This document shows positions 37,033 to 45,762 of a stretch of 64,000 bases of DNA, piece after piece. Positions within the stretch are counted from its first letter, which is position 1; each line of letters starts with the position of its first letter. The notes beneath the pieces were generated by a model, which saw only the letters and a list, made by a program, of their open reading frames with translations, was not told the origin of the DNA and made no database searches. This stretch comes from Planctomycetaceae bacterium (lineage in GTDB: Bacteria; Planctomycetota; Phycisphaerae; UBA1845; UTPLA1). The DNA is taken from assembly GCA_011525745.1 (NCBI GenBank), contig WYBU01000064.1:1-64000 (forward strand). Reading direction: 5' to 3'. The position numbers were made by a program, and so were the translations under genes.

Positions 37033-37414
37033 TCTCAGGCTCCGTCAGCTCACAAACGCGCACGCCGCCGGCGGCCGGCCGCCCTGCCTCCCCGCGCCAA
37101 CGGTGCTATTCAACGACCGGACGGCGCGGCCGTCAATCCGCGCGCCCGCCGCGCCCCGGCCCGTGTTGCGCGCGCCCGCCGAGACCAATCCGAACCGCGA
37201 CCGTGAGGGAGCGGCGGGGCGGCCTTCGTGGTCTTAGTTCGCTGCGACCACGGGTAACGGCAGCATCGTCGAACCGCGGCGCGAGTCGCGACTCTACAGC
37301 ACGAATGGCAGGTGCGTCCCGCCCGTTCACCGGCACGCACGCGAGGGCTTGGCCATGTTGAATCTCGCAGGGCGCGCAGGCGATCATTCACCCAGTTCGA
37401 TGGCACGAGCGTTG
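37033..37414. repeat. intergenic region with R3 and R4 repeats
   Basis: 382 bp between murA and mlaE (both minus). It holds GAACCGCGACCGTGAGGGAG (R3, 37191) and GCGAGGGCTTGGCCATGTTG (R4, 37341). No gene is recognised. Confidence 0.6.
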
Positions 37415-38281
37415 TCACCACCCCAACGCGTAAAACACCGCCGTAAACACACAGTCCGTCGCGATCAATGCGACGATCGACTTCACCACGGTGGCCGTTG
37501 TGGCCCGGCCCACTCCCTCGGCGCCGCCGGTGACGTTCAGCCCCTGATAACACGCGATGAGCGAAATCAGCGCGCCGAACACGCCCGCCTTGACCAGCCC
37601 CGTCAGAAAGTCGCGATGCGTCAGCGCCGCACGCGTGGCATTGATGTAGTTGTGCGAATCGACGTTGAGCACCATCGTCGACGTCAGCCACCCGCCGAAA
37701 ACGCCGATCACGTCCGCGATGATCGTCAGCGCCGTCAGCATCACCACCGTCGCCCACACCCGCGGCGCGACGAGGAAGCGGATCGGATCGAGCGCAAAGG
37801 CGCGCATCGCCTTGATTTCCTCCCCCTCCACCATCGCGCCCAGCTCCGCCGCGATGCTTGCGCCGGCGAACCCCGAAAGCAGAATGGCCGAAATCAGCGG
37901 CCCCAGCTCGCGGAAAATCGCAATGCCGATGATGTCGGCCACGCGGTCCAATTGGCCGTACTGCTGGAGTACCGGCGCCATCTGAAGCGCCAGAATGATG
38001 CCGATGAAGATCTGCACCAGCATCACGATGGGGATGCCGCGCACCCCCACGCGGACCATCTGGTCGATCAGGGCCGTGCGATTGAGCTTGCTCTTGCGCG
38101 AAAAAAACGCCGACGCGCTGCGCCGTAGCACGTCGCCCATCAGCAACGCCACGCCGCCGAGGATTTCGACGCCGTTCCGAAGCGCCGCCGCGCCGCGCAG
38201 CGTTAACTCGCCCAGCAGCGTCACGGCGCGATGCAGGCCCGCCGCCGAGCGGCGGGCCGTTTCGGCAGAATTGGCTGACAT
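37415..38281 (-). CDS. mlaE: MlaE-family ABC transporter permease
   Basis: 288 aa from the ATG at 38281; a longer frame extends upstream through repeats and is rejected. Membrane helices and family motifs are visible: GIPIVMLVQIFIGIILALQ, FRELGPLISAILLSGFAGASIAAELG and VGRATTATVVKSIVALIATDCVF. MlaE pairs with the MlaF ATPase and MlaD to move phospholipids between inner and outer membranes. No mlaF or mlaD gene is adjacent in this window, so partners must be elsewhere. Confidence 0.9.
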   Translation of the reverse strand: MSANSAETARRSAAGLHRAVTLLGELTLRGAAALRNGVEILGGVALLMGDVLRRSASAFFSRKSKLNRTALIDQMVRVGVRGIPIVMLVQIFIGIILALQMAPVLQQYGQLDRVADIIGIAIFRELGPLISAILLSGFAGASIAAELGAMVEGEEIKAMRAFALDPIRFLVAPRVWATVVMLTALTIIADVIGVFGGWLTSTMVLNVDSHNYINATRAALTHRDFLTGLVKAGVFGALISLIACYQGLNVTGGAEGVGRATTATVVKSIVALIATDCVFTAVFYALGW

Positions 38282-38718
38282 GCGAAGCGCCTCTCCCGGT
38301 CCCCCGGTCGGCGACGATGCCCGCCCGACTTGTGAGGACCGGCCCGAATTGTAACGATTTGTTTGCGCCGGTGAACGTGCTTGTGGTCCTGCTCGGCATC
38401 GGTGCATCGCTTGAAAGTCGCGTGGAACGGACTTGTAGCCTGTTCCTGCGGGCGGAATGCCCGCCCCATGCAATACACAAGATGCAAACAGGCGGATCAA
38501 CAACACGATATGAACGTGCCGGTGCATGACGATCGTCGCCGCGCCGATTGTCGGCACTGCCGATCCGGGTAACCCCGAGAAATCGCTGCCGCTGCGCTGT
38601 TGCAGCCCCCGCACCGGCGTGCTAAATTGTGGGGCTTGGCGCCGGGTGGACCATGGACCGGCCAAGGCGCAAGGTCCGCGCGGCCGATGCGCCGCCACGG
38701 TGAAAGGAACGAGTTTTC
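38282..38718. repeat. intergenic region with dispersed repeat shared with 62.28 kb
   Basis: 437 bp. A ~95-bp stretch (38398-38495: AAAGTCGCGTGGAACGGACT then TTGTAGCCTGTTCCTGCGGG) is repeated with changes at 62276-62372. The right end must contain the promoter and leader of rpmI-rplT; no riboswitch-like fold was identified. Confidence 0.55.
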
Positions 38719-38913
38719 ATGCCGAAGATGAAGACACACAAGGGTGTCAAGAAACGCTTCAAGGTCTCCGCCGGCGGCAAGGTGCGCCACCGCAAGACCG
38801 GCACCGGCCACCTGCTCAGCGGTAAAAGCGGCAAGCGGTTGCGCCGGCTCCGCAAGGGCAACGAAGTGGTGCCCGTGATCGCAAAGAAACTGCGCCGGGC
38901 CTTGTCGGCCTGA
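38719..38913 (+). CDS. rpmI: 50S ribosomal protein L35
   Basis: 64 aa, full length and strongly basic. The N terminus MPKMKTHKGVKKRFKV and HLLSGKSGKRLRRLRK are typical of bL35. AAAGGA lies upstream. It is followed 20 bp later by rplT, the conserved gene pair; infC, which often precedes, is not here. Confidence 0.95.
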   Translation: MPKMKTHKGVKKRFKVSAGGKVRHRKTGTGHLLSGKSGKRLRRLRKGNEVVPVIAKKLRRALSA

Positions 38914-38933
38914 GTTGAGAACGAGGACATTCG

Positions 38934-39302
38934 ATGGCACGAACGCAATACAAGGTCGCGCATCATCGCAAGGTGAAGCGCGTGCTCAAGTCCGCCAGGG
39001 GTTACTACGGAGCGCGCAGCAAGCTGCTGCGCCCGGCGCGCGACACCGTGCTGCGGGCGCGGGCCTACGCGACGCGCGACCGCCGCGCCCGCAAGGGCGA
39101 GTTCCGCGCCCTGTGGATCACGCGCCTGACCGCCGCGGTCCGCGCGCGCGGCATCAGTTACAGCCGCTTCATGAGCGGCCTCAAGGCCGCCAACGTGGCG
39201 CTGAATCGAAAGATGCTCAGTGAAATCGCGATCGCCGATCCGGCCGCGTTCGATCGCATCGTCGAAATGGCCCGCGCGGCCGGCGGCAAGGAAGCGGCGT
39301 AA
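38934..39302 (+). CDS. rplT: 50S ribosomal protein L20
   Basis: 122 aa. Motifs: ARGYYGARSKLLRPARD, ARKGEFRALWITRLTAAVR and GISYSRFMSGLK. It binds 23S rRNA early in large-subunit assembly. GAGGA lies before the ATG. Co-transcribed with rpmI. Confidence 0.96.
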   Translation: MARTQYKVAHHRKVKRVLKSARGYYGARSKLLRPARDTVLRARAYATRDRRARKGEFRALWITRLTAAVRARGISYSRFMSGLKAANVALNRKMLSEIAIADPAAFDRIVEMARAAGGKEAA

Positions 39303-39581
39303 CGAATCATCCCGGAACAGGCTGGACGATTTCGCCGGCGTGGCACGGTCGTGCCTTGGCGCAGGGCGGGCTTATAGTTCTAGAAAAACGGGGCCGGCGA
39401 GGGCTTGGACGGGTTGAGATCTCGCGTCGTCCGGGCTTGCGGCCAGTCATCCGTGACGCGCCCCGTCTCCTGCGTTTTTCGCCAATCCCTTCCCACGAAC
39501 ACGATCGCCATCTCGTGATCGCCGCGCGATGGCTCCGTTGAAAAGCATCGCAACCGTTCGCTGAGTAACGCCGCGGCGACT

Positions 39582-40478
39582 CTACTTCTCCGCGGCCTCG
39601 CGCCGTTCTTCCAGCAATTCCGCCAGCTTGCGGCGGGCGTTGGATTCGATCTGTCGCACCCGCTCGCGCGTCAAACCGATCGCCGCGCCGATGTCCTTGA
39701 GCGTCATCGGTTCCTGATCGTCCAGCCCGTAACGCATCCGCAGCACCATCGCCTCGCGCTCGTCGATCTGGTTCAGCAGTTCCTGAATCATCCGCGTCTC
39801 GCCCTCGGTGAACAACTGCTCGTCGGGCGACGGCGTCTTTTCGTCCGGCAGCATCTCCGTCAGCGTCAGGCCGTTCTCGTCCGGCGTGTGCTGCGTCGGC
39901 GCCGCGAACGCACGCACGGCTCGGCGGATGATGCGCACCTTGCGCTCCGGCAACTGCATGTGCTCGGCCAGCTCCGTGATCGACGGATGGCGGCCGAACC
40001 GGTCCTCATACTCGCGCTGAGCCTGCTTCCACCGCGCGATCATCTCGACCATGTAGGCCGGGATGTGCACGGGCTGAACGGTGTTGATCAGCGCCCGCTT
40101 GATGGCCTGTTTGATCCACCACGCGGCGTAAGTGCTGAAGCGGGTGCCCTGATCCGGATCGAATCCCTCGACCGCCCGCAGCAGTCCCAGGTTGCCTTCC
40201 TCGACCAGGTCGGACAGCGACATGCCGCGATTCTGATAGCCCTTGGCAATCTTGACGACCAGACGCAAATTAGAGCGGATCATCCGCTCACGGGCCTCGT
40301 GACCTGTTCGCTCCGCCCGCTCCCGGTCCGCCAGAGTGATTTTTCCGGACGCAAAATCCATCGAAGCGCGGCACGCCGCCTGAATGGCGCGGCCCAAGTG
40401 GCGCTCATCTTCCGCAGTCAGAAGGGGAGCTTCGTTGATTTGCTTGAGGTAGGTTTGCAGGCCGGCTTCGGTGGCGAT
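39582..40478 (-). CDS. sigma-70 family RNA polymerase sigma factor, probable ATC start
   Basis: 298 aa if read from an ATC at 40478. A TTG at 40397 is the first ordinary start codon but removes 27 well-conserved residues: the N terminus then lacks region 1.2, visible upstream in frame as LQTYLKQINEAPLLTAEDER. AGGAG lies 8 bp before the ATC and a stop closes the frame further upstream, with no ATG or GTG between. Region 2 is NLRLVVKIAKGYQNRGMSL...FSTYAAWWIKQAIKRAL; region 3 and region 4 (LTRERVRQIESNARRKL) are complete. Without region 1.1 it resembles group 2 or SigA/RpoS-like factors. Essentiality cannot be told from sequence. Confidence 0.88.
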   Translation of the reverse strand: MATEAGLQTYLKQINEAPLLTAEDERHLGRAIQAACRASMDFASGKITLADRERAERTGHEARERMIRSNLRLVVKIAKGYQNRGMSLSDLVEEGNLGLLRAVEGFDPDQGTRFSTYAAWWIKQAIKRALINTVQPVHIPAYMVEMIARWKQAQREYEDRFGRHPSITELAEHMQLPERKVRIIRRAVRAFAAPTQHTPDENGLTLTEMLPDEKTPSPDEQLFTEGETRMIQELLNQIDEREAMVLRMRYGLDDQEPMTLKDIGAAIGLTRERVRQIESNARRKLAELLEERREAAEK

Positions 40479-40918
40479 GGCGCTTTCTCCTCTCGGCGTG
40501 CGTACGCATCAAGGTCGAACGATTGTAGCCCTGGCATTGGCCGAAGGGGCCGTCTGCAGAAAGAAACCCTCGCACCGGCGCTTCATCGGCCGTTTGTGCC
40601 CGCGACTCTTGCAACGAACGACTTTCCCAATGGCCCCATGGAGCACAGCCGCCCTCGGCTTTTTTGGCTTTGAACGCGCTTGCCGCCCCTGCAACCGCCA
40701 ACAGCCCGTAGGGTCCGCTGTGGGGACCATGCGCCATCAGCCGTCAGCCACGAGTTGCCGGTTGCACGTTGTCCGTTCTCATTTCTCTGCGGCCTCCGCG
40801 CCTCTGCGTGAATCTCTCGTTCTGACTTCTGGACTGTTCGACTTCCTGACTTCTCATTTCGACTTTCGACTTTCTCCCCCGCTCCTACTCTTGCTCCGCG
40901 CTCTATCATGCTCGCTCA
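40479..40918. repeat. intergenic region with fragments of R1 and R7
   Basis: 440 bp between divergent genes. A shortened R1 copy (GCACAGCCGCCCTCGGCTTT, 40643-40662) and an R7 copy (CGTAGGGTCCGCTGTGGGGA, 40709) are present, plus low-complexity CTCTGCGGCCTCCGCGCCTC. No gene is recognised. Confidence 0.6.
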
Positions 40919-41422
40919 ATGGACCGCGACGACCGCCTGTTCGTCCCCGCCGACCGCGTCGCCGCCCTGATGCGCGGCGGCTGGCGCATGCTGTGCGCCG
41001 TGCTGCTTTCCGGATCCGGCTGGCTGGTCTACCGCGGCATCGACTGGCCGCTGATGTGGCGAACCGAACCGCTCTCCTGTACCGCGCTGGCCGTCGCGGC
41101 AGCCTTGCCCGCGGTGCTGGGTTTACTCGCGACGTTCGCCGCCGTGCGCTGGCTGCTGGTAACGCTCTGGCCCGCGCGACTGGGGGTCGAATGGTCCGCG
41201 GATGCGATTCGCTGGCGATTGGGTCCGTTCGGACATGGCCGACTCGACGCCCTCGGGCTTCGCCGTCCGGGCGAGGATGACGACGACTTCGTAGATGACG
41301 GCGAATCGCCGCCGCCGTTGACGCACCCCGACTATCCCGGCAACGCGGCCGAACTGTTCCTTCGCTACACGCGCATCACTGCGGGTCAACTCCGCGCGAC
41401 GATCCTGGCGCGCCTCCCGTGA
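40919..41422 (+). CDS. small two-helix membrane protein of unknown family
   Basis: 167 aa. Two helices near residues 24-40 (MLCAVLLSGSGWLVYRGI) and 57-78 (LAVAAALPAVLGLLATFAAV) are followed by a cytosolic C-terminal half with an acidic patch (PGEDDDDFVDD) and LFLRYTRITAGQLRATI. It is not recognised. It lies alone between the sigma factor (opposite strand) and ahcY. Confidence 0.55.
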   Translation: MDRDDRLFVPADRVAALMRGGWRMLCAVLLSGSGWLVYRGIDWPLMWRTEPLSCTALAVAAALPAVLGLLATFAAVRWLLVTLWPARLGVEWSADAIRWRLGPFGHGRLDALGLRRPGEDDDDFVDDGESPPPLTHPDYPGNAAELFLRYTRITAGQLRATILARLP

Positions 41423-41636
41423 TGTCGCCTGCGAGCATTCGCCCGCTTCCGGCAACTGAGCACTCACAACCGGGGACCGACAACTGCCGGCAGTTTCGGC
41501 TCCACGCGGATGGATGACGGTTGATGGCTTGTGGGTCCGCACAGCGGGCCTTACCGGCTCATTTGACCTTCTGCTGCATCTGCACTAAAAGATGGCCTTT
41601 GAATCCCGAAAAACAACGATCCGGAGAAACGACCGT

Positions 41637-42905
41637 ATGGCGAAGCTGAAGGGTGATTGCACGGACCTGTCCTTGGCGGCCGCGGGCAAGAAACGCATCG
41701 AGTGGGCCGACAACGATATGCCCGTATTGCGGCTCGTCCGCGCGCGGTTCACGAAGGAAAAGCCGCTCAAGGGCCTGCGCATGGCCTGCTGCCTGCACGT
41801 CACGGCCGAGACGGCCAACCTCATGCGCACACTGCAGTCCGGCGGGGCCGACGCGGTGTTGTGCGCCAGCAACCCGCTCTCGACGCAGGACGACGTGGCC
41901 GCGGCGCTGTGCAAGGAGTACGGCATCCCCACGTTCGCGCGCAAGGGCGAATCGACCGACGTCTTCTATCGTCACCTCAACTCCGCCGTCGATCACAAGC
42001 CGCAGGTCACGATGGACGATGGCGCCGACCTCGTGAACGTGCTGCACGGCGCCCGCCGGCGCGATGGCGCCAACATCATCGCCTCGATGGAAGAAACCAC
42101 CACGGGCGTCATCCGCCTGCGCGCCATGGAAGCCGCCGGCGCGCTGCGCTTCCCCGTCATCGCGGTCAACGACGCTCTGACCAAGCACTTGTTCGACAAC
42201 CGCCACGGTACGGGACAAAGCACGCTCGACGGCGTCATCCGCGCCACCGACATGCTGCTGGCCGGCGCGCACGTGATCGTCAGCGGCTACGGCTGGTGCG
42301 GTCGCGGCGTGGCGTCTCGGGCGCGCGGCATGGGGGCGCTCGTGACCGTCACCGAGTCCGACCCGCTCAAGGCGCTCGAGGCCGTCATGGACGGCTTCGA
42401 CGTGCGGCCGATGGACGAGGCCGCTGCGATGGGCCATCTGTTTATCACCGTCACCGGCAACAAGCACGTACTGCGGGCCGAGCACTTCCGCCGCATGCGC
42501 GATGGCGCGATCATCTGCAACAGCGGCCACTTCGACGTCGAGATCGACATTCCCGCGCTGCGCAAAATGAGTAAGAAAGTGACTCGAAACGTCCGCAATC
42601 ACGTCGACCAATACGTGCTCGGAAACGGCCGGCGCATCTTCCTGCTGGCCGAGGGCCGGCTGGTGAACCTGGCCGCCGCCGAGGGCCATCCGGCCAGCGT
42701 CATGGACATGAGCTTCGCGACGCAGGCGCTGGCGACCGAGTACGCCCGGCGGCAGAACGGCAAGCTGGCGGTGGGGGTACACAAGGTCCCGGCCAGCATC
42801 GAGGAATGGGTCGCGCGCCTGAAGCTCGAGTCGCTGGGCGTCAAAATCGACAAACTGACTCCGGATCAGAAGAAGTACCTCGCGTCGTTCGAAGAAGGCA
42901 CGTAG
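41637..42905 (+). CDS. ahcY: adenosylhomocysteinase
   Basis: 422 aa from the ATG at 41637 (CGGAGA 9 bp upstream); 15 earlier in-frame codons lack a ribosome site. Family motifs: [61 protein letters not shown], the NAD site [20 protein letters not shown] and GHFDVEID. It reversibly splits S-adenosylhomocysteine to adenosine and homocysteine, clearing the methylation by-product. The short length without the ~40-residue insertion puts it with the archaeal/thermophile-type enzymes. Upstream (41423-41636) I see no SAH riboswitch, only an R7 fragment near 41530. Confidence 0.95.
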   Translation: MAKLKGDCTDLSLAAAGKKRIEWADNDMPVLRLVRARFTKEKPLKGLRMACCLHVTAETANLMRTLQSGGADAVLCASNPLSTQDDVAAALCKEYGIPTFARKGESTDVFYRHLNSAVDHKPQVTMDDGADLVNVLHGARRRDGANIIASMEETTTGVIRLRAMEAAGALRFPVIAVNDALTKHLFDNRHGTGQSTLDGVIRATDMLLAGAHVIVSGYGWCGRGVASRARGMGALVTVTESDPLKALEAVMDGFDVRPMDEAAAMGHLFITVTGNKHVLRAEHFRRMRDGAIICNSGHFDVEIDIPALRKMSKKVTRNVRNHVDQYVLGNGRRIFLLAEGRLVNLAAAEGHPASVMDMSFATQALATEYARRQNGKLAVGVHKVPASIEEWVARLKLESLGVKIDKLTPDQKKYLASFEEGT

Positions 42906-42974
42906 CCCACCGCGTGGCACCGGCTTTCAGCCCACGTGGCACAGCTGCCCCCGGCTGTGTCCCCGCCTGTGTAG

Positions 42975-43155
42975 CACAGCCGCCCTCGGCTGTGTCGGCG
43001 CGTGGCACGCGCTTGTAGCCCGGCCGTGATGATCCGAGCAACTAGCGCAATCGCTGGGGTCAACCGCGAATCGCGCGATTAACGCTGCGCTGGCGCCTGC
43101 GGCTCGGATCACGTCGGGTGGCCCACCGCTTCGGCGGTGGAATCGCAATGATGGG
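42975..43155. repeat. composite repeat, left copy flanking the 2.6-kb island
   Basis: About 181 bp, made in order of R1 (CACAGCCGCCCTCGGCTGTG), R6 (TGGCACGCGCTTGTAGCCCG), a core (GATCCGAGCAACTAGCGCAA to CTGCGGCTCGGATCAC) and R2 (GGTGGCCCACCGCTTCGGCG to GATGATGGG). Nearly the same sequence, same order and orientation, recurs at 45763-45942. More R1 fragments precede it from 42931. Confidence 0.92.
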
Positions 43156-43551
43156 CTAGCGAGAGAGGCTGCAGATGTTCCCTGCACTGCTTGGCCGAAG
43201 CGGCGCGCGATTGTTCCATGCGCCTTCAGCGCGTTACCCACGCCCTTGGCATAGTACCCGAAACATCAAATCGCTCTGGCAGCCGTCTGTGTGAAATCTC
43301 ATTTGAGTTTGCCAGCGGAAATGGACAGGGAATGTCACAGGACTGAATCATCCGTTATCATTCCTTTGCGCGTCGTCCTTGGGAATTTGTACCGGCCCGA
43401 AAAAAAATCTGGTTTTCGCTTGCCCCCCCCCCCCCGTTTGTGGGGTATATTCGAATTGGTCCATTTCATCGACGTTGGCGCTCCAAGAGTTTGATGCTCA
43501 CCTGTGTTGGGCGCTTGGCGTCGCGGACAACAAATCTCCGGAGACCGCAAC
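43156..43551. promoter_or_regulatory. low-GC leader with A8 and C13 tracts and a candidate promoter
   Basis: A -10-like TATATT at 43446 and a -35-like TTGCCC at 43420 bracket a 20-bp spacer that includes most of a 13-C run (43423-43435); an A8 run is at 43400-43407. Loss of three C would give the ideal 17-bp spacing. The Shine-Dalgarno of the following gene, CCGGAG, is at 43537. Promoter calls by eye are tentative; the runs themselves are certain. Confidence 0.45.
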
Positions 43552-43926
43552 ATGCAGTGCAAACCTGTTGTCGATAGGATCCTCGCGGTAATTCTGATCA
43601 CAACGGTCATCGTCGTCGCTTTTTGCGCGCAACCAGTCATCACGCATGCCCGCGATCTATTACCCGACAAGACATGCGACTTTACAACCATTCATGGTGG
43701 CTGCTTCCCGGGCTCATACAGCTGCACGGCGGCGGGATACCAGTGCCCCTTGGGCTTCGCTAATTGGAAGAAGGGGGTTAACGTACAGTTCTGGCTGTGT
43801 ATTACCTTATCCGGCGGCGAATGCGAGCTCAAGGATGTGGCGTGCCAGAGGGATTACTACTACGAGAGTGCAGGCTGTCTCGATTTGCTATGTGCTTACA
43901 CGCGATACACGACCGGCTGTGAATAG
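43552..43926 (+). CDS. small secreted cysteine-rich protein
   Basis: 124 aa from the ATG at 43552. A signal sequence or membrane helix (ILAVILITTVIVVAFCA) covers about residues 10-26; the mature part of ~90 residues has ten Cys (KTC, GGC, YSC, YQC, WLC, GEC, VAC, AGC, LLC, TGC), enough for five disulfides, plus two Trp. I recognise no family. The composition, size and neighbours (a MauE-like protein two genes on) recall the disulfide-rich small subunit of methylamine dehydrogenase, but the Cys spacing and motifs do not match it. It could equally be a toxin- or bacteriocin-like exported peptide. Its base composition is lower in GC than flanking genes. Confidence 0.7.
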   Translation: MQCKPVVDRILAVILITTVIVVAFCAQPVITHARDLLPDKTCDFTTIHGGCFPGSYSCTAAGYQCPLGFANWKKGVNVQFWLCITLSGGECELKDVACQRDYYYESAGCLDLLCAYTRYTTGCE

Positions 43927-44077
43927 CGGCGATTGTCGTGGGTTTGGCTGTTACTGCGACGTTTGACTTGACTTGCCTTCGGAAGGACGACTTGAGCGGT
44001 CTGCGTCGCGGCAGCGGTTGCAGCGCATTGAGCGGTAAAAACGCAGTACCCAGGCTCCCGCTTCATGGAGATCAGGG

Positions 44078-45169
44078 ATGGCTCGAATCGAAAGCACACT
44101 GAAATGCGTATCGCGGGCGGCCGTCATCACGATGCTATGTAGTTTCTGCTCCAACGCCATTGCCTTTTGGCAGGATGCAGGTACCGCGCCGCGTCTTGAC
44201 GAATCCGCTGGCACTGGCGATGTCAAGCTGAGTCTCGAGGATGTTTTGGCCCGAGCAAGTCGCGTTCAAGGGAACATGAGTAACGTTGTGGGGACCTTTC
44301 AAGTGCGACGGTCACTTCCGGTGGAGGCCATCCTTCGCTCGGGACGCGAACTTTCTGAAGAGCATATGTACAACGGTGGTGTAATGGAGGGCGAGATGAC
44401 GTGGTATCGCTCTCAGGGACACGAACGTGTCGATACTCGTTGGGCGGTTCCGTCGCACATACGACGGAACGAGTATGAGGACTTGATTAACATATTTGAC
44501 GAGAAGGCGAAGACTGAAACGGAGATCATGACCCGAGCGCGGAAGGCCTATACGGTTGAGAGCGACCACCTGCGCATGTGGGGGCCATCTTACTGGCTGT
44601 TTCCTGTTTTCAACCGAGACTTCGACCGTATACAAAAGGACCCGCGGTTTTCGATTACGTTGCTGAGGCGCCACGAGAACGGTGATGTAGATATTCGCGT
44701 CCAATTCAAGATGGGCGATGTACCGGCCGCACAATACGATGCTAGGCTGTCGCGCCAATGGGACTATGCAGTTGTTTGGGCGCAATCCAGGGCAGCCGGC
44801 GTGACTTCGACAAAGCATGTGGAGTACACACGGGACAGCGAAAGCCGCGTACTGCCGATTCGGGCCGACCGGAGCGTTCAAGGGGAAGCCCGCGAGGTTG
44901 TCGATCAATGGCATCTTGAGGTAACTCAGCTTTCGCTGGTCGAGCCGGATCCTGTTGTTTTCGAGTACCTCCCACCCAACGGTACTTTGCTCGACAATCG
45001 TGACGGAAGTGGCTATCGCATTAACGAGCGTGGTGAAAAGGCGAAAGTGACGACGATTCTCGGCGCGCGTACGACGGCCGCCGCCAATCTTGGCCTCGCA
45101 GGTTGTCTTGCGGCGATCGCCCTTGGTTTTGGTGCTTTCAGACTGCGTTTATTTTACATGCAACGCTAG
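44078..45169 (+). CDS. exported protein with C-terminal membrane anchor, unknown family
   Basis: 363 aa; GGAGATCAGGG precedes the ATG. A signal peptide ends near residue 30 (AFWQ). The body (about 45-325) is globular and beta-rich, opening with LEDVLARASRVQGNMSNVVGTF and containing MTWYRSQGHERVDTRW and WHLEVTQLSLVEPDP. It vaguely resembles LolA/LolB-like or outer-membrane lipoprotein-sorting folds, though I cannot confirm this. A C-terminal helix (AANLGLAGCLAAIALGFGAF) ends in basic residues, giving a periplasmic protein held by its tail. It sits between the Cys-rich peptide and the MauE-like gene, with codon use lower in GC than most of the window. Confidence 0.65.
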   Translation: MARIESTLKCVSRAAVITMLCSFCSNAIAFWQDAGTAPRLDESAGTGDVKLSLEDVLARASRVQGNMSNVVGTFQVRRSLPVEAILRSGRELSEEHMYNGGVMEGEMTWYRSQGHERVDTRWAVPSHIRRNEYEDLINIFDEKAKTETEIMTRARKAYTVESDHLRMWGPSYWLFPVFNRDFDRIQKDPRFSITLLRRHENGDVDIRVQFKMGDVPAAQYDARLSRQWDYAVVWAQSRAAGVTSTKHVEYTRDSESRVLPIRADRSVQGEAREVVDQWHLEVTQLSLVEPDPVVFEYLPPNGTLLDNRDGSGYRINERGEKAKVTTILGARTTAAANLGLAGCLAAIALGFGAFRLRLFYMQR

Positions 45170-45196
45170 GAGGCGAGATAGATTGCAAGCGATCAT

Positions 45197-45682
45197 GTGC
45201 AGGGGTGTGCCGTGGGGCATTGCGCGCGAGCCGAGATCGCAGGGCAGTGGGGGAGAGTTGCTTGCGGCGCGGCCCTTGGCTTCGCCTTCCTTTTCGGCGG
45301 ATTGAGCAAGCTTCTTTTCGGCACGGATGATCTTTTGCGGCTTCTCAATTCACTGGGAATTCGGCCGGGACATGGCGGTCTTGCGCTGGCACTCACAGTG
45401 TCGATCGGTGAGACGTTGCTTGGTGTGTGCTTGGCAACCGGGTTCCGAGAACGTGTTTCCTCAAGGGCGGCCGTGGGTGTACTACTGCTGTTTTCCACTT
45501 TCCTTGTGATTGCCGGTTTTCGTCTCGGCTGGCGCACGCAATGCGGCTGTGGGTTCGTTTCGACTGTCGATTCGATTCAAATCGCCCTCTTACGGAACGC
45601 CGCGCTCCTTGCTTGTGCGTTCTTACTGGTTCGACTGCACGGAGAGCGCTCGCTGGCGCGAGGGGGCAGCGTGCTGCGGTGA
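45197..45682 (+). CDS. MauE/DoxX-like membrane protein
   Basis: 161 aa from the GTG at 45197, or 166 aa from an in-frame ATT at 45182 that lies 8 bp after a perfect AGGAGG (45168-45173) overlapping the previous stop; the GTG is 23 bp from that site. Four helices: ALGFAFLFGGLSKLLF with the helix-1 Lys of MauE, ALALTVSIGETLLGVCLATG, VLLLFSTFLVIAGFRLG and a last one after the C-x-C loop TQCGCGFVS. MauE-type proteins help form disulfides in secreted Cys-rich substrates; the obvious candidate substrate is the ten-Cys protein encoded 1.3 kb upstream. The call as MauE-like is good; the functional link is inference. Confidence 0.75.
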   Translation: MQGCAVGHCARAEIAGQWGRVACGAALGFAFLFGGLSKLLFGTDDLLRLLNSLGIRPGHGGLALALTVSIGETLLGVCLATGFRERVSSRAAVGVLLLFSTFLVIAGFRLGWRTQCGCGFVSTVDSIQIALLRNAALLACAFLLVRLHGERSLARGGSVLR

Positions 45683-45762
45683 ACCAAGCAGATTTATCGC
45701 CGAGTGGCTTACTTAAGTCCCGGAGGCTTAAATCGCGCCGACGCTGGAAGCTTTTGGGGAAA

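Noticed and set aside
41423-41636. SAH riboswitch upstream of ahcY
   Set aside because: No conserved core or pseudoknot-like pairing was found; only a repeat fragment is visible.
43552-43926. Cys-rich protein as the methylamine dehydrogenase small subunit
   Set aside because: Size, Cys count and a MauE neighbour are suggestive, but motifs and Cys spacing differ and no large subunit or other mau genes are present.
43156-45762. Insertion sequence or integrative element
   Set aside because: No transposase, integrase or terminal inverted repeats; only direct composite repeats at both sides.
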